A stretch of DNA of 64,000 bases from Gammaproteobacteria bacterium (GTDB lineage: Bacteria > Pseudomonadota > Gammaproteobacteria > Pseudomonadales > Pseudohongiellaceae). The position numbers and the translations under genes are program-made. The DNA lies in the NCBI GenBank assembly GCA_021773355.1, contig JAJFKE010000026.1, positions 173,951 to 237,950 on the forward strand. The letters run 5' to 3'. Shown here piece after piece: positions 8,432 through 17,727 of this stretch. Under the pieces are notes generated by a model, which was not told the DNA's origin, did no database searches, and worked only from the letters and a program-made list of their open reading frames with translations. Position 1 is the first letter of the stretch. Every line of letters begins with the position of its first letter.

Positions 8432-11428
8432 CTAATCTACGAACAAGTCATCTATTTGGATTTGTTTGACCGTACCAAATTGTTCTAGTTCCTCTTGTTC
8501 GATAATAGAGAGGTCACCGACAATAGAAATTAACTTCGGCCTGTCTTTTACATGCTGTTGTTGAAAACCAAGTAAGTCGTCCATGCTCGCAGTTTGTAAT
8601 TGTTGATAACGTTCTCTTCGCGGATCACTCTCGATACCGAGTCGTTCCCATCCGCGCACCGCTCCAATCACCTCGCGAAAGTTCACTTTCGAAGTTCGAT
8701 AACGATTAATCAGAGACTCCACTGAACTGTCGAAACGTTCGCTGGAAGCTGGCATATTGTCGATCAAATCCAGGAATGCATTTAGCGCATCCACGGTTTT
8801 ATCGGTTTGAGTACCTATGGCTCCCAGCATGATGTTCTGATCGTTCAACCTGCTACCCTGTGCATAACGTGCCGAAGCGGTATAGGCGAGAGCCCTGGCT
8901 TCTCTCAATTCCTGAAAAACAACACTGGACATACCGCTGCCAAAGTAATTGGTATAGATGGAGGACAATACACTGTCGTCCTCAGTGTATTGTCCATCAG
9001 GAAATTCTATACGCACCTGCGCCTGCGCGGTTTGTTGATCCACCACATAAATTTCTGTTTCATCGATGTTTCGAGCGGTACGGAATCTATAGGCGGGTGT
9101 ATCTTTAAGCTCGGCGTTCACTACATGATGTCGGCGCAGTGTCGCAACCAAATCTTCCAGGGGCATTGAGCCTGTGTATGAAAGCGTGTGCTTGTAGTCG
9201 AGTAATTCCGCCGGTAAGGAAAGCAGTTCCTCAACTGTTGAGGCCTGTATTTCTTCACTGGTCAATGCTTCAAGCATAGGCGATTCTTCGCCGTATCGAT
9301 TGTATAGATATAGGGCCCGGGCAATAGCGGGGGGAGAACTCTTTTGATCCTGTCTAGACTTCAGCAGAATACCCTTCATCTGTTCCAAAGTTTGTTCGTC
9401 CGCTCTGGGGTTCTTAATGAGATCCAGGGCGAGGGCCAGTGATGCCTCGAACTGCTCATCTAATCCTGAAATGGCAATGCCCGAAGAATTTTCGCCGGCG
9501 CCAAAACGGAAATTAGTGCCCATCTGATACCATTCTTTCTGCAGTTCTTCGTTGCTCTTGCTGCTTGTGCCCGCTACATCCATCAGTGCGCCTGCAAGAC
9601 TTAATTTTTCGTTTTCTTCCGTGCCGACTTCAATATTCACGGAAAATGAAAACAAATCGTTGAGCGGGTTCGGCGCATAATACAGTTCCACACCATCGGC
9701 AAATTCGATGACACGGTAATCTTTGTCAGCTTCAACAAAAGTTGGCTCAATTTCCTCGTACTCCATCGCAAGAATTTTCGCGGCGAAGGCTGATTGTAGT
9801 GAAGAGTCTATGTTTACCGGATCAATTTGAGGCTTTTCAACTGTTGGTATTTCGTTCTGTGCGTCGATTCTATACACGGCAACATAGTCGTTACCGAAAT
9901 ATTTATTGGCTACATCCACTACATCCTGTTTTGTCAACTGGCTCATACGATCAAGCTCGGCAACGTGGTAATCCCAATCCGAGCCCTGAATGAATGAGTC
10001 TCTCATCATGCTGACTCGGGCCTGATTGAACTCCAGACTCGCTTTTTCGTTTTTCTTGAAATCATTAATAATGGCGGCGATTATCCAGTCTTCGAACTCG
10101 CCGGTCTTGATGATCTCCAGTTGCTCGAGTAATAGTTGTTCCACTTCTGCCAGAGTTTGATCCTGCTTAGGGATGCCATACAGATTTTGTGAGCCTGCAT
10201 CATTCAAGAACAGGGGCGACGATCCAGCTTCAGAGACTAGTTGCTGTTGGTTTAAGTTAAGGTTTATTAGACCGGCGGTGCGATTGTCGAGGATCATATC
10301 CAATAGAATCAGCGCTTCCTTGTCTTCGCTGTTATTACCAGCTGTGCGAAAGGCAATTTGCACTTGTTCTTCACCGGGATACTGGACAGTTCTGCGCTCC
10401 GCGCCTCGCAGCGGTTGTTCCTGCCAGGGGCCGACCTCCGGAATTGGTTTGGCTTCCCAGCGGGAGAACTTTTCACTAATCACTGTGATTGCTTCTTCGA
10501 TATCGATGTCGCCACTGATGAAGATAGCCATGTTGTTGGGCACATAATACGTGTCGAAGTAATTTTGAATGTAGACCAGTGACGGATTTTTAAGATGTTC
10601 AACCGTTCCAATAGTAGGCTGCTGGCCGTAGGGATGAACTTTGTAGAGCATCTCATCGATAGCTGTGCCAATTACTCTATCCTTGTTATCCAGGGTGCGA
10701 TTCTTTTCTTCGTAGACGGTTTCCAGTTCGGTATGAAATAGTCTAAATACGGGATTCACGAAGCGGTCGGATTCGATCTCAGCCCACTGATGCAGGCGAT
10801 TTGAGGGCAGACCCACTTTATAGACAGTTTCTTCGTACCAGGTGTGTGCATTTAACGCGCTGCCACCCATGTTGTTGTAGACTTTGTCTATTTCATTTGG
10901 CACCGAATATTTTGCGGCAAGTTGCGCTTCACTATTAATTTCAGCATAGATCTCTGCTCGTCGCGCTGGGTCAGTCTCATCGTGATGCTCTTCATAGAGT
11001 TCCACTATACGATCCAGATGTGGTTTCTCTGCCGCGTAATCAAGGCTGCCTAGATTCTGATTACCCTTGAATAACAAATGCTCCAGATAGTGAGCTAGGC
11101 CAGTGCCATCAGCCGGATCGTGTTTGCTGCCTGCGCGTACCGCGATCTCGGCATAAAATCTTGGCTCCTCATGATTCTCGGTGAGATATACCCTAAGCCC
11201 GTTATCTAGCTCGAAGATTTGTGCATTTAAAGGATCACTGTCATTGGCAGTGTGAATTCTTCGATAAGCTAAGGCTGCAGCCGCAGTTTGTCGTGAATTG
11301 CTGTCTGCCGAAGTGCCTGTAGCTGGGCTTGAGGAACTTCCATTGTCGCTGCAGGAAACCAGGGCCAGCACGGAGATAGCGAATAGGCTATTTCGCGTCC
11401 AGTCCCGAGCTGTTCGTAATTCAATCAT
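8432..11428 (-). CDS. M16 family zinc metallopeptidase, lipoprotein
   Basis: A 998-residue two-lobed M16 peptidase. The N-terminus carries a lipobox (LVSC, Cys26) followed by a Ser-rich linker, placing it in the periplasm. The inverted zinc motif HxxEH is 'HYLEH' at residues 113-117 and the distal glutamate is in 'ELETVYEEKNR' near 236-240; a stretch of about 45 extra residues between them makes the spacing longer than usual. The second, catalytically silent half begins near residue 560 and keeps the 'YFGSGMSSVVFQELRE' region typical of the C-terminal lobe. Such enzymes degrade peptides released during protein turnover or processing. It stands alone, 97 bp from the split coiled-coil gene. Confidence 0.93.
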   Translation of the reverse strand: MIELRTARDWTRNSLFAISVLALVSCSDNGSSSSPATGTSADSNSRQTAAAALAYRRIHTANDSDPLNAQIFELDNGLRVYLTENHEEPRFYAEIAVRAGSKHDPADGTGLAHYLEHLLFKGNQNLGSLDYAAEKPHLDRIVELYEEHHDETDPARRAEIYAEINSEAQLAAKYSVPNEIDKVYNNMGGSALNAHTWYEETVYKVGLPSNRLHQWAEIESDRFVNPVFRLFHTELETVYEEKNRTLDNKDRVIGTAIDEMLYKVHPYGQQPTIGTVEHLKNPSLVYIQNYFDTYYVPNNMAIFISGDIDIEEAITVISEKFSRWEAKPIPEVGPWQEQPLRGAERRTVQYPGEEQVQIAFRTAGNNSEDKEALILLDMILDNRTAGLINLNLNQQQLVSEAGSSPLFLNDAGSQNLYGIPKQDQTLAEVEQLLLEQLEIIKTGEFEDWIIAAIINDFKKNEKASLEFNQARVSMMRDSFIQGSDWDYHVAELDRMSQLTKQDVVDVANKYFGNDYVAVYRIDAQNEIPTVEKPQIDPVNIDSSLQSAFAAKILAMEYEEIEPTFVEADKDYRVIEFADGVELYYAPNPLNDLFSFSVNIEVGTEENEKLSLAGALMDVAGTSSKSNEELQKEWYQMGTNFRFGAGENSSGIAISGLDEQFEASLALALDLIKNPRADEQTLEQMKGILLKSRQDQKSSPPAIARALYLYNRYGEESPMLEALTSEEIQASTVEELLSLPAELLDYKHTLSYTGSMPLEDLVATLRRHHVVNAELKDTPAYRFRTARNIDETEIYVVDQQTAQAQVRIEFPDGQYTEDDSVLSSIYTNYFGSGMSSVVFQELREARALAYTASARYAQGSRLNDQNIMLGAIGTQTDKTVDALNAFLDLIDNMPASSERFDSSVESLINRYRTSKVNFREVIGAVRGWERLGIESDPRRERYQQLQTASMDDLLGFQQQHVKDRPKLISIVGDLSIIEQEELEQFGTVKQIQIDDLFVD

Positions 11429-11525
11429 AGTAAGACTCCGAGATATTCATGAGTAATTGGCCACAATGCCCCTAATGTAGGGCATTCTCGCGGAAAATGT
11501 AAGTGAGCTGGGATACGCTGTGGTG

Positions 11526-12032
11526 TTATTGGGGTAGATTCTCCATTCCTATTCTAGCTTGAGTGATCGAGACTCGACCTTCACCATCGGTGGATGCTTC
11601 CAAGATTATATCGACACCGCTTGTTTGTGCATTGATGAAACGATCAAGATGTTCGATCTGCGCACTGTCGAGCTGTGGCAACAGTGTTTCCCGGGCTCTA
11701 TGGAAGGCTGCGATCTTGTCATTATGAGCATCGCGCATGCTGCCTTGGTTGTTTACCAGCGCTGCGTAGTTATTTTCAATGGACAGTATTTCATCGACTA
11801 AAACATTCACTATTTGTTCCTGGCTAGCTCCACTTATGGCATCGCCAGTTCGCAGTAATGCCTGTTTGTAGACCTCAACTAAGGTGTCTTGCTTTAGCAA
11901 TAAATCATATTCTGCCAGTTGCTCTTGCTGCCCGGGATTTAGAGTGGCTTGCATGTTTTTTGCTAAAGCGTTTGCAGCGAATAAATCTTCAGCCTGTTCT
12001 GCCGTGAGAGTGCCTTCCATCAAGGCCTCCAT
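11526..12032 (-). CDS. C-terminal part of a coiled-coil protein split by a frame change
   Basis: A 168-residue frame beginning at an ATG that overlaps the upstream frame by 13 bp. It has no signal peptide of its own and is mostly helical. Read upstream of its ATG, its frame gives 'AALSKMEALM', which lines up with 'GALSNMIAEQ' in the intact paralogue at 1181-2008; this shows that it is the continuation of the protein encoded at 12020-12544, in the -1 frame. It may be a broken gene, an assembly error, or two coupled chains. There is no canonical slippery heptamer at the junction, so programmed frameshifting is not favoured. Confidence 0.6.
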   Translation of the reverse strand: MEALMEGTLTAEQAEDLFAANALAKNMQATLNPGQQEQLAEYDLLLKQDTLVEVYKQALLRTGDAISGASQEQIVNVLVDEILSIENNYAALVNNQGSMRDAHNDKIAAFHRARETLLPQLDSAQIEHLDRFINAQTSGVDIILEASTDGEGRVSITQARIGMENLPQ

Positions 12033-12544
12033 CTTTGATAGTGCAGCGCGGCAAAATCCACGATGGCATCCATAACCAGTTGCCTTTCGGTACCGGGAAT
12101 GCCCAATGCGTTTAAGTAGCTGTCATACAGTCTGGGCATGTTGTTCATAGCCAGGGCTTTAGCGTTGCTTGGGTCAGAATAGGAAGCAAAAGCAGAACCT
12201 CTATTACTATCACCTTGGCGCATTGTTTGTTGTTGGGCTACTTCGGTTCTGGCTTGTTGTAACAGCTTTTCGTAGTCAGGGTCGATCTGTAGGCGGGTTT
12301 CTTGTAGCGTATTGCTGAGGTTTGTTAGTTGCACGGACGAGCTTAGCAACTGTTGATTGAGTGCTTCGATTTGCGCTTCGAATCGCAACCGTTGCCGGGC
12401 ATTGTCTTCGGACAGTTGCTGCAATTGAGTCTGATAGCTCAGCGCCGATTGAAGTTGCTGCGCGGTTTGCTGGTTTTGTAATACAAGAAAACCGAGGCTC
12501 GCAAGCAATAGGCCAAACGTTAAAACGACTAGCAATTTCATCAT
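12020..12544 (-). CDS. N-terminal part of a coiled-coil membrane-anchored protein
   Basis: A 174-residue frame with an N-terminal hydrophobic anchor (about residues 3-23, 'LLVVLTFGLLLASLGFLVL') and a Q/L-rich coiled coil (about 24-105). Residues 'IDPDYEKLLQQARTEV' correspond to 'INPEYEQLEARIRQQL' of the paralogue at 1181-2008. The last residues after 'VDFAAL' lose similarity where the frame should drop to -1 and continue into the next frame. The start codon lies only 7 bp from the end of the MITE-like element, so transcription may begin inside or beyond that element. Confidence 0.65.
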   Translation of the reverse strand: MMKLLVVLTFGLLLASLGFLVLQNQQTAQQLQSALSYQTQLQQLSEDNARQRLRFEAQIEALNQQLLSSSVQLTNLSNTLQETRLQIDPDYEKLLQQARTEVAQQQTMRQGDSNRGSAFASYSDPSNAKALAMNNMPRLYDSYLNALGIPGTERQLVMDAIVDFAALHYQRWRP

Positions 12545-12551
12545 GATTCTC

Positions 12552-12812
12552 TAGGGACCTTCTGATTAACTCCAAATTTGCGTGACCTGAAGCGTACAGA
12601 TTCTAGACGCCGTTTGCCGCGTGGGCCACTCCCTTTGCAACAACGGCAACGACGAAGATGGGCGCTTCAGGCCGCGCCCTTCGGGTCACCGGCTTGCCCC
12701 GATCTTTTCCTTGTCTGTTCTCGACAGGCCGACGCATGCCTTCAAAGAGACGCCTCAATCTCGGAACAAGCCAAAAGCCAGAGGGAGTTTGGAGTTAATC
12801 AGAGGGTCCCTA
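12552..12812. mobile_element. MITE-like element with 25-bp terminal inverted repeats
   Basis: The ends 12552-12576 and 12788-12812 are inverted repeats of 25 bp with a single mismatch, both ending TA-GGGACC / GGTCCC-TA, which looks like a TA target duplication. The 211-bp interior has no convincing gene and is more GC-rich than its surroundings. A third copy of the end, alone, lies at 19156-19180. No transposase is present, so the element would depend on one elsewhere in the genome. Confidence 0.7.
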
Positions 12813-13119
12813 AAGCCAATTCGCCTTAGATTACTGAGTTCAAGCTGAACTATAAACCCATCTCTGCGATTGTGAAGCCAGTTGAAATCCAGATATTGTC
12901 CAGACAGCAAGATTTAGTTGCAGCTGTAGGCGGTGCAACAGATAGTAGCAGGCAGTGGGGTGGTTCGGGACTTGGAAAAAGGGCTTAAAATCAATTTGTT
13001 ATCCCACTCAGCGGAGTTTCGCTTGGTCGTTTAATATAAACTGGTTTTTGCTAATTGGGCGTATAATTCCCTGCTCGGGCCATATGTCTCTAGTAAAATC
13101 CGTAATACTGGCTAACTTA
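12813..13119. other. Leader region before the efflux operon
   Basis: About 300 bases between the MITE-like element and the likely start of the outer-membrane efflux gene. An open frame continues through the second half (from 12955) but the lipoprotein start at 13120 is better. No obvious promoter or operator is seen. Confidence 0.4.
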
Positions 13120-14811
13120 ATGAAATCATTGATAAAAAAGTTTAGCATCGTCTTTTCTGGCAGCATGTTAATCGCTTGCACGACGAGCGCCTATAAGCAA
13201 AGTGCTGATCAGGAGAGCTATGAGGCGATTGCGGGCAAGGCGGACTTAGTGCCTGGTATGAGTCAGCAGGTGCTTATCGACGAGGAAAAAGTTGTCGATC
13301 TAAGCGACTTTTCTTTGAATGGTGATTCCTTCGAGTTTCTCGATAATGAGGCAGATAGCGAGATTGGTGCACAGATAATCAGTCTTAATGCGGCGCTGGA
13401 TATGGCGTTCCAGCACAGCAAGGAATATCAGTCGCAGAAGGAACGACTTTATCTGGAAGCCTTGGCGCTTACTTTTGATCGCTACCGCTACACCCCCACT
13501 TTTTCTGCCACGGTCGCTGGAGACTATCAATGGGATGCTGAAGATCAGTTTGTGACCGATATGCAGGCTCTCACCGGTATGAGCAATATAAGTACCAGCG
13601 AAAGCATAGATGCAAATACCAGTTTAGGCGCTCGTTACCTATTGAAAGGCGGTGGTGCAATTGCCCTAAATCTCACCAACAATTTCACCCGATTTCTGAC
13701 CGGCGATATCAGTGAATTTGGCACTGGGGCACTAATTGGCTCTTTTACACAGCCTCTGCTGCGGGATTTTGGCAGCGAGATTGAGACTGAGGCATTGATG
13801 CAGGCTGAACGCGATCTATTATATCAGCTCAGGGACTTCACGCGCTTTCGTAAGTCCTTTACAGTGAGAGTGGCATCACAGTACTACTCTGTTTTATTGA
13901 ATCGGGAGACGGCAAAGAATAACTACGCCGGATTGCTGGCAAATAATCTTTCTCTGGAGCGTGAGCAGGCGTTCCAGGCCGAGGGTCTACGCACGCTGTT
14001 ACAGGTTGGCCGGCTGGAGCAATCTTCCTTGCAGCAGGACCTGCGTTGGACCTCATCTATAACCCGCTACAAACGCTCCCTGGATAATTTCAAAATATTA
14101 CTTGGCCTCGATGCAGACGAAAATATAGTACTGGACGATAACGAAATGACACTGATTTCGGAAACCGGCATGGATAGCCCGGACCTTGGTCTCGAACAGG
14201 CCATAGAGTTAGCGGTACAAACCCGTTTGGATTTATACACTGAGCTGGATCGTGTTCAGGATAGTGCGCGTAAAATAGAGGTGGCGGCGAATGCCCTTAA
14301 ACCTGGCTTGGACTTGAGCTTTGTTGCCAATGTGCCCGATGCAAATAATGGTAATCTAGGCGAACTGGATTTTGAGAATGCGGTTTATACGGCCGGATTG
14401 GATTTAGAACTGCCCCTTGATAGCAGGCTGGAGCGAAATAATTATCGACGTGCCCTGATCGACTATGAGGTAGCGACCCGTAATTATCTGCTCGCCCTGG
14501 ATGACATTAAGCTGGATGTTACCGATATATGGAGGCGCATGAATGAGTCAAGCAAGAGTTATGAGATTAGCCTTACCAGTGTAGAAATAAATGAGCGTCG
14601 GGTAGAGGAGGCTGAATTGCGCGCCGAACTGGGGCTTGGCGATATTCAGGACACAGTTGATTCACAAAATGATTTAACTGCGGCACGGACCGATTTAATT
14701 AGTTCAATCGTAGATCACAATATTGCGAAACTGGAATTCTGGAGGGACTTGGGTTTGTTATACGTCGATGACAATGGGCAATGGGAGGAGGGCATCAATG
14801 AGCCGCGATGA
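13120..14811 (+). CDS. TolC-like outer-membrane efflux lipoprotein
   Basis: Taking the ATG at 13120 gives 563 residues starting with a signal and lipobox (LIAC, Cys about residue 20), which is why this start is preferred over the in-frame ATG at 12955. The rest is the alternating helical-barrel/beta-strand pattern of outer-membrane factors, with a duplicated core: 'LNAALDMAFQHSKEYQSQ' near residue 90 and 'LEQAIELAVQTRLDLYTE' near 365, ending in 'DLTAARTDLISSIVDHNIA'. It should form the outer-membrane exit channel. It is the first gene of an operon with an adaptor, ATPase and permease and overlaps the adaptor by 14 bp. Confidence 0.88.
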   Translation: MKSLIKKFSIVFSGSMLIACTTSAYKQSADQESYEAIAGKADLVPGMSQQVLIDEEKVVDLSDFSLNGDSFEFLDNEADSEIGAQIISLNAALDMAFQHSKEYQSQKERLYLEALALTFDRYRYTPTFSATVAGDYQWDAEDQFVTDMQALTGMSNISTSESIDANTSLGARYLLKGGGAIALNLTNNFTRFLTGDISEFGTGALIGSFTQPLLRDFGSEIETEALMQAERDLLYQLRDFTRFRKSFTVRVASQYYSVLLNRETAKNNYAGLLANNLSLEREQAFQAEGLRTLLQVGRLEQSSLQQDLRWTSSITRYKRSLDNFKILLGLDADENIVLDDNEMTLISETGMDSPDLGLEQAIELAVQTRLDLYTELDRVQDSARKIEVAANALKPGLDLSFVANVPDANNGNLGELDFENAVYTAGLDLELPLDSRLERNNYRRALIDYEVATRNYLLALDDIKLDVTDIWRRMNESSKSYEISLTSVEINERRVEEAELRAELGLGDIQDTVDSQNDLTAARTDLISSIVDHNIAKLEFWRDLGLLYVDDNGQWEEGINEPR

Positions 14812-16930
14812 GCAAGCTACAGAAACCAAGCTTGGTGTTTCCCAGCTATGGAGCAGGGTTCCCGAGCCGCTAAGGTTAAAAGTCATGCAGCTGAAGAATC
14901 AGTTTATGGCGGCCAGGAAATCCACGCAGTACGCCATAACTGGCGCCGCTGCTGTTACTGTTTTGTTGCTTCTCTTCTGGGGAGGCAATTCCACTGAATC
15001 TGCTGGGGGCAATATTACCTTCGAGGCAAGACGCGGCAATCTGGATATCACTGTTTTAGAAGGCGGTTCTCTGGAAGCCCTGCAATCTCAGGAAATACGA
15101 TCGCGGGTGAAGGGTCGCGAGGGTGTCAAGATTCTGAGTATTGTAGAAGAAGGTTATCGAGTAACACCGGAAGATGTTAGCGCTGGAAAAATTTTAGTTG
15201 AACTGGATAAATCACAATTGATCGACGAGCAATTGAATCAGGAAATTGCCGTGGAAACTGCTGAGGCCAGTTATATAGAACGCAAGGCAGAGTACGAAAT
15301 TCAGTTGAATCAGAACATGACTGACCTCAATGACGCGCGCCAAGACATGCGCTTTGCGAAGCTGGATTTTGAAAAATTTCTGGGTGGAAATATCGTCAAT
15401 GAAATTGTTGCTGAATTGGAAATCGAAGAGCGTCTGGCAAAAGCAGAACAGGCCGATCTCGAGGCAGCACAGTTAGCGGCGGCGCCAGCAAGTAGACCTG
15501 CGACGCAAGCAGCGACAGTTGCTACCGGGGCAGACTTAGCCTTTGATATAGATTCAATGCCGCCACAAATGCAGGAGCGTATTCGTCAAACAATGGCGGA
15601 GAACGGCGGGACTCTTCCCGCTGAAATGCTCGAGCGCATGCAGAACTTCGGCCAGGGTGAACCTGGTGGCGCAGGATTTGCGGGTGGTCAGCGCGGTCGT
15701 GGCAATAGACCCAGCCGTGCATCAGTTGCAGTGGAAACCGGCGCTGTAATAGCGAGTGAGCCCCCGACCTTAACTCTGCGGCCGGAGCTGAGCTCAAGCA
15801 ACAGAGAATTAGAGACACAGACAAATTTGCTGATGGATGACAGTTATATGGCTGTTCGAAATCAACTCGATTTCACACAGTATGCTGACATCAATAAGTT
15901 GGAAGACGGTGAAGCGAAACAGCAATTGCGATCATTACAGGATGATCTGCAAGTAGCGCAGGAAGAACTGCTGCTGGCGCAGGACAGAATCGCCGGACAA
16001 AGACGATTGGAAGCCCGTGGTTTTATCACTCCTACAGAGCTGGAGGCGGAAGAGTTAAATTTGAATAAGGCCTCCAATAAGATGGAGCAAAAGGAAACGG
16101 CGTTGAAGTTATATATTCAATATACCTTTCCTAAAGACGCCGAAGAAAAATTATCGGATTATGAAAACGCGGTGATGAGTTACCAGCGCCAGGTGAAAGA
16201 AAATATCGCTGAGCTGGCTCAGGAAGCGGCACAATACAGTTCTGCTGAACGAAAATTCAATTTGGAGCGAGTCAAGTTGGCAGATGTGAATGAGCAGATT
16301 GAACTGGCAACAATTCGTGCAGAACGTCCTGGGCTGGTTGTTTACGGTGCATCAAATCAAAATTCCATGCGTTATCGCAGTAATAGCCAGGAGGCAGTGC
16401 AGGAAGGGGCAACCGTAAGGGAGCGTCAATCGATATTGACTATTCCCGACATGCGCGAGATGGCTGTTAAGGTGAATATTCACGAATCGGCAGTGCAGCG
16501 GGTGCAGGTAGGCCAGTCAGTAAAAGTGTCAGTTGACGCCTTTCCTGATGAGCAGCTAACCGGCGTAGTAACAAAAGTTGCAGTGGTTGCCGATTCGGCA
16601 AACTCTTTCATGAATCCCGATCTCAAGGTCTACCCCACAACCATAAAGATCGATGGCACCCACGAATGGTTACGGCCCGGTATGAGTTCCGAGATAGAAA
16701 TTCTTGTGGACAGCCTCGAGGATGTGATCTATGTGCCGGTCCAGGCCGTTACTTATTTTGACGATAAGAGAGTCGTGTATGTTTCTACGCGTGGAAGACC
16801 GGAACGCCGTGAAATAGAAGTAGGCACCTTCTCTGAATCTTTCATCGAGGTGGTAAGTGGTATTGAAGAAGGAGAGGAAGTGTTATTACTTCCACCACAG
16901 CAAAGCCTGAACAATAATTCAGGCGGATAG
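14798..16930 (+). CDS. MacA/HlyD-type periplasmic adaptor, enlarged
   Basis: The start at 14798 follows a strong GGGAGGAG ribosome site 7 bp upstream and overlaps the efflux gene by 14 bp. The 710-residue product has one N-terminal membrane helix (about 46-62), a lipoyl/barrel half ('GGSLEALQSQEIRSRVKG'), two coiled-coil arms, and a C-terminal beta-barrel and membrane-proximal domain ('VKVNIHESAVQRVQVGQS', 'LRPGMSSEIEILVDS'). MacA homologues are near 400 residues; the extra length lies in the hairpin, including a low-complexity Ala/Gln/Gly/Arg stretch about residues 215-310. It bridges the permease and the outer-membrane channel. Confidence 0.88.
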   Translation: MSRDEQATETKLGVSQLWSRVPEPLRLKVMQLKNQFMAARKSTQYAITGAAAVTVLLLLFWGGNSTESAGGNITFEARRGNLDITVLEGGSLEALQSQEIRSRVKGREGVKILSIVEEGYRVTPEDVSAGKILVELDKSQLIDEQLNQEIAVETAEASYIERKAEYEIQLNQNMTDLNDARQDMRFAKLDFEKFLGGNIVNEIVAELEIEERLAKAEQADLEAAQLAAAPASRPATQAATVATGADLAFDIDSMPPQMQERIRQTMAENGGTLPAEMLERMQNFGQGEPGGAGFAGGQRGRGNRPSRASVAVETGAVIASEPPTLTLRPELSSSNRELETQTNLLMDDSYMAVRNQLDFTQYADINKLEDGEAKQQLRSLQDDLQVAQEELLLAQDRIAGQRRLEARGFITPTELEAEELNLNKASNKMEQKETALKLYIQYTFPKDAEEKLSDYENAVMSYQRQVKENIAELAQEAAQYSSAERKFNLERVKLADVNEQIELATIRAERPGLVVYGASNQNSMRYRSNSQEAVQEGATVRERQSILTIPDMREMAVKVNIHESAVQRVQVGQSVKVSVDAFPDEQLTGVVTKVAVVADSANSFMNPDLKVYPTTIKIDGTHEWLRPGMSSEIEILVDSLEDVIYVPVQAVTYFDDKRVVYVSTRGRPERREIEVGTFSESFIEVVSGIEEGEEVLLLPPQQSLNNNSGG

Positions 16931-16974
16931 CCTGTTGTTATTTCGGTCGCCCAATCACAGCTACGAGCCAAGCG

Positions 16975-17727
16975 ATGCTTGAATCAAATTCTGAAACAGC
17001 TACATCGTCAACCGCGGTTGCCGCCGCGGTGAGCGGACAATCAATTGTGGCGAGTCTGGTTGATATTCGTAAAACCTATTATATGGGTGCGCTTTCTGTA
17101 GAGGTATTGCACGGAATCAGTCTCGATTTCTACCGCGGTGATTATATAAGCATCATGGGCCCGTCCGGCTGTGGTAAATCTACCTTAATGAATATTCTCG
17201 GTTGTCTGGATCAACCAACTGAGGGTAAATATTATCTGGGTGATGAAGATACTTCGCAGATGGAAGACGATGAGCTGTCTACCATTCGAGGCGCCCGCTT
17301 AGGATTTATTTTTCAGTCCTACAATCTTATTCAGCAACTTAATGTGCTGGAGAATATCGAAATGCCTCTTTTCTATCAGGGCTACTCCGAAGCCGATAGC
17401 CACGAAATCGCCATGGGCCTTGCCGCCCGAGTCGGACTCGATGATAGAGTAGACCACAAACCCTTCGAGCTTTCCGGTGGGCAGCAGCAACGAGTTGCAA
17501 TTGCTCGAGCATTGGCTGTTGATCCCTTGATTATATTAGCCGACGAACCCACGGGTAATCTTGATTCGAAATCGGGAGCCGAGATTTTGAATCTATTTGA
17601 TGAACTTCACGATCAGGGCAAAACATTGATCATGGTTACTCACTCTGACGAACTGGCTGAAAGATCCCAGCGTTGGGTTCGTCTGCGCGATGGATTGGTA
17701 GAGAGCGATGACAGACGTAACGCTTGA
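16975..17727 (+). CDS. MacB/LolD-type ABC transporter ATP-binding protein
   Basis: A 250-residue ATPase with Walker A 'GPSGCGKST' (residues 62-70), Q-loop 'FIFQSYNLI', ABC signature 'LSGGQQQR' (about 165), Walker B 'LIILADEP' and H-loop 'VTHS'. The N-terminal 25 residues are a low-complexity extension. The LolD/MacB subfamily is shown by '[20 protein letters not shown]'. It pairs with the separate FtsX-type permease that overlaps it by 20 bp, so the MacB-like unit is encoded as two chains. Confidence 0.92.
   Translation: MLESNSETATSSTAVAAAVSGQSIVASLVDIRKTYYMGALSVEVLHGISLDFYRGDYISIMGPSGCGKSTLMNILGCLDQPTEGKYYLGDEDTSQMEDDELSTIRGARLGFIFQSYNLIQQLNVLENIEMPLFYQGYSEADSHEIAMGLAARVGLDDRVDHKPFELSGGQQQRVAIARALAVDPLIILADEPTGNLDSKSGAEILNLFDELHDQGKTLIMVTHSDELAERSQRWVRLRDGLVESDDRRNA

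Noticed and set aside
12020..12050. Programmed -1 frameshift site
   Set aside because: The offset is -1, but no X-XXY-YYZ heptamer is present in the overlap, so mutation or error is more likely.
12578..12848. Two short plus-strand frames
   Set aside because: They lie inside the MITE-like element and have composition of non-coding GC-rich DNA.
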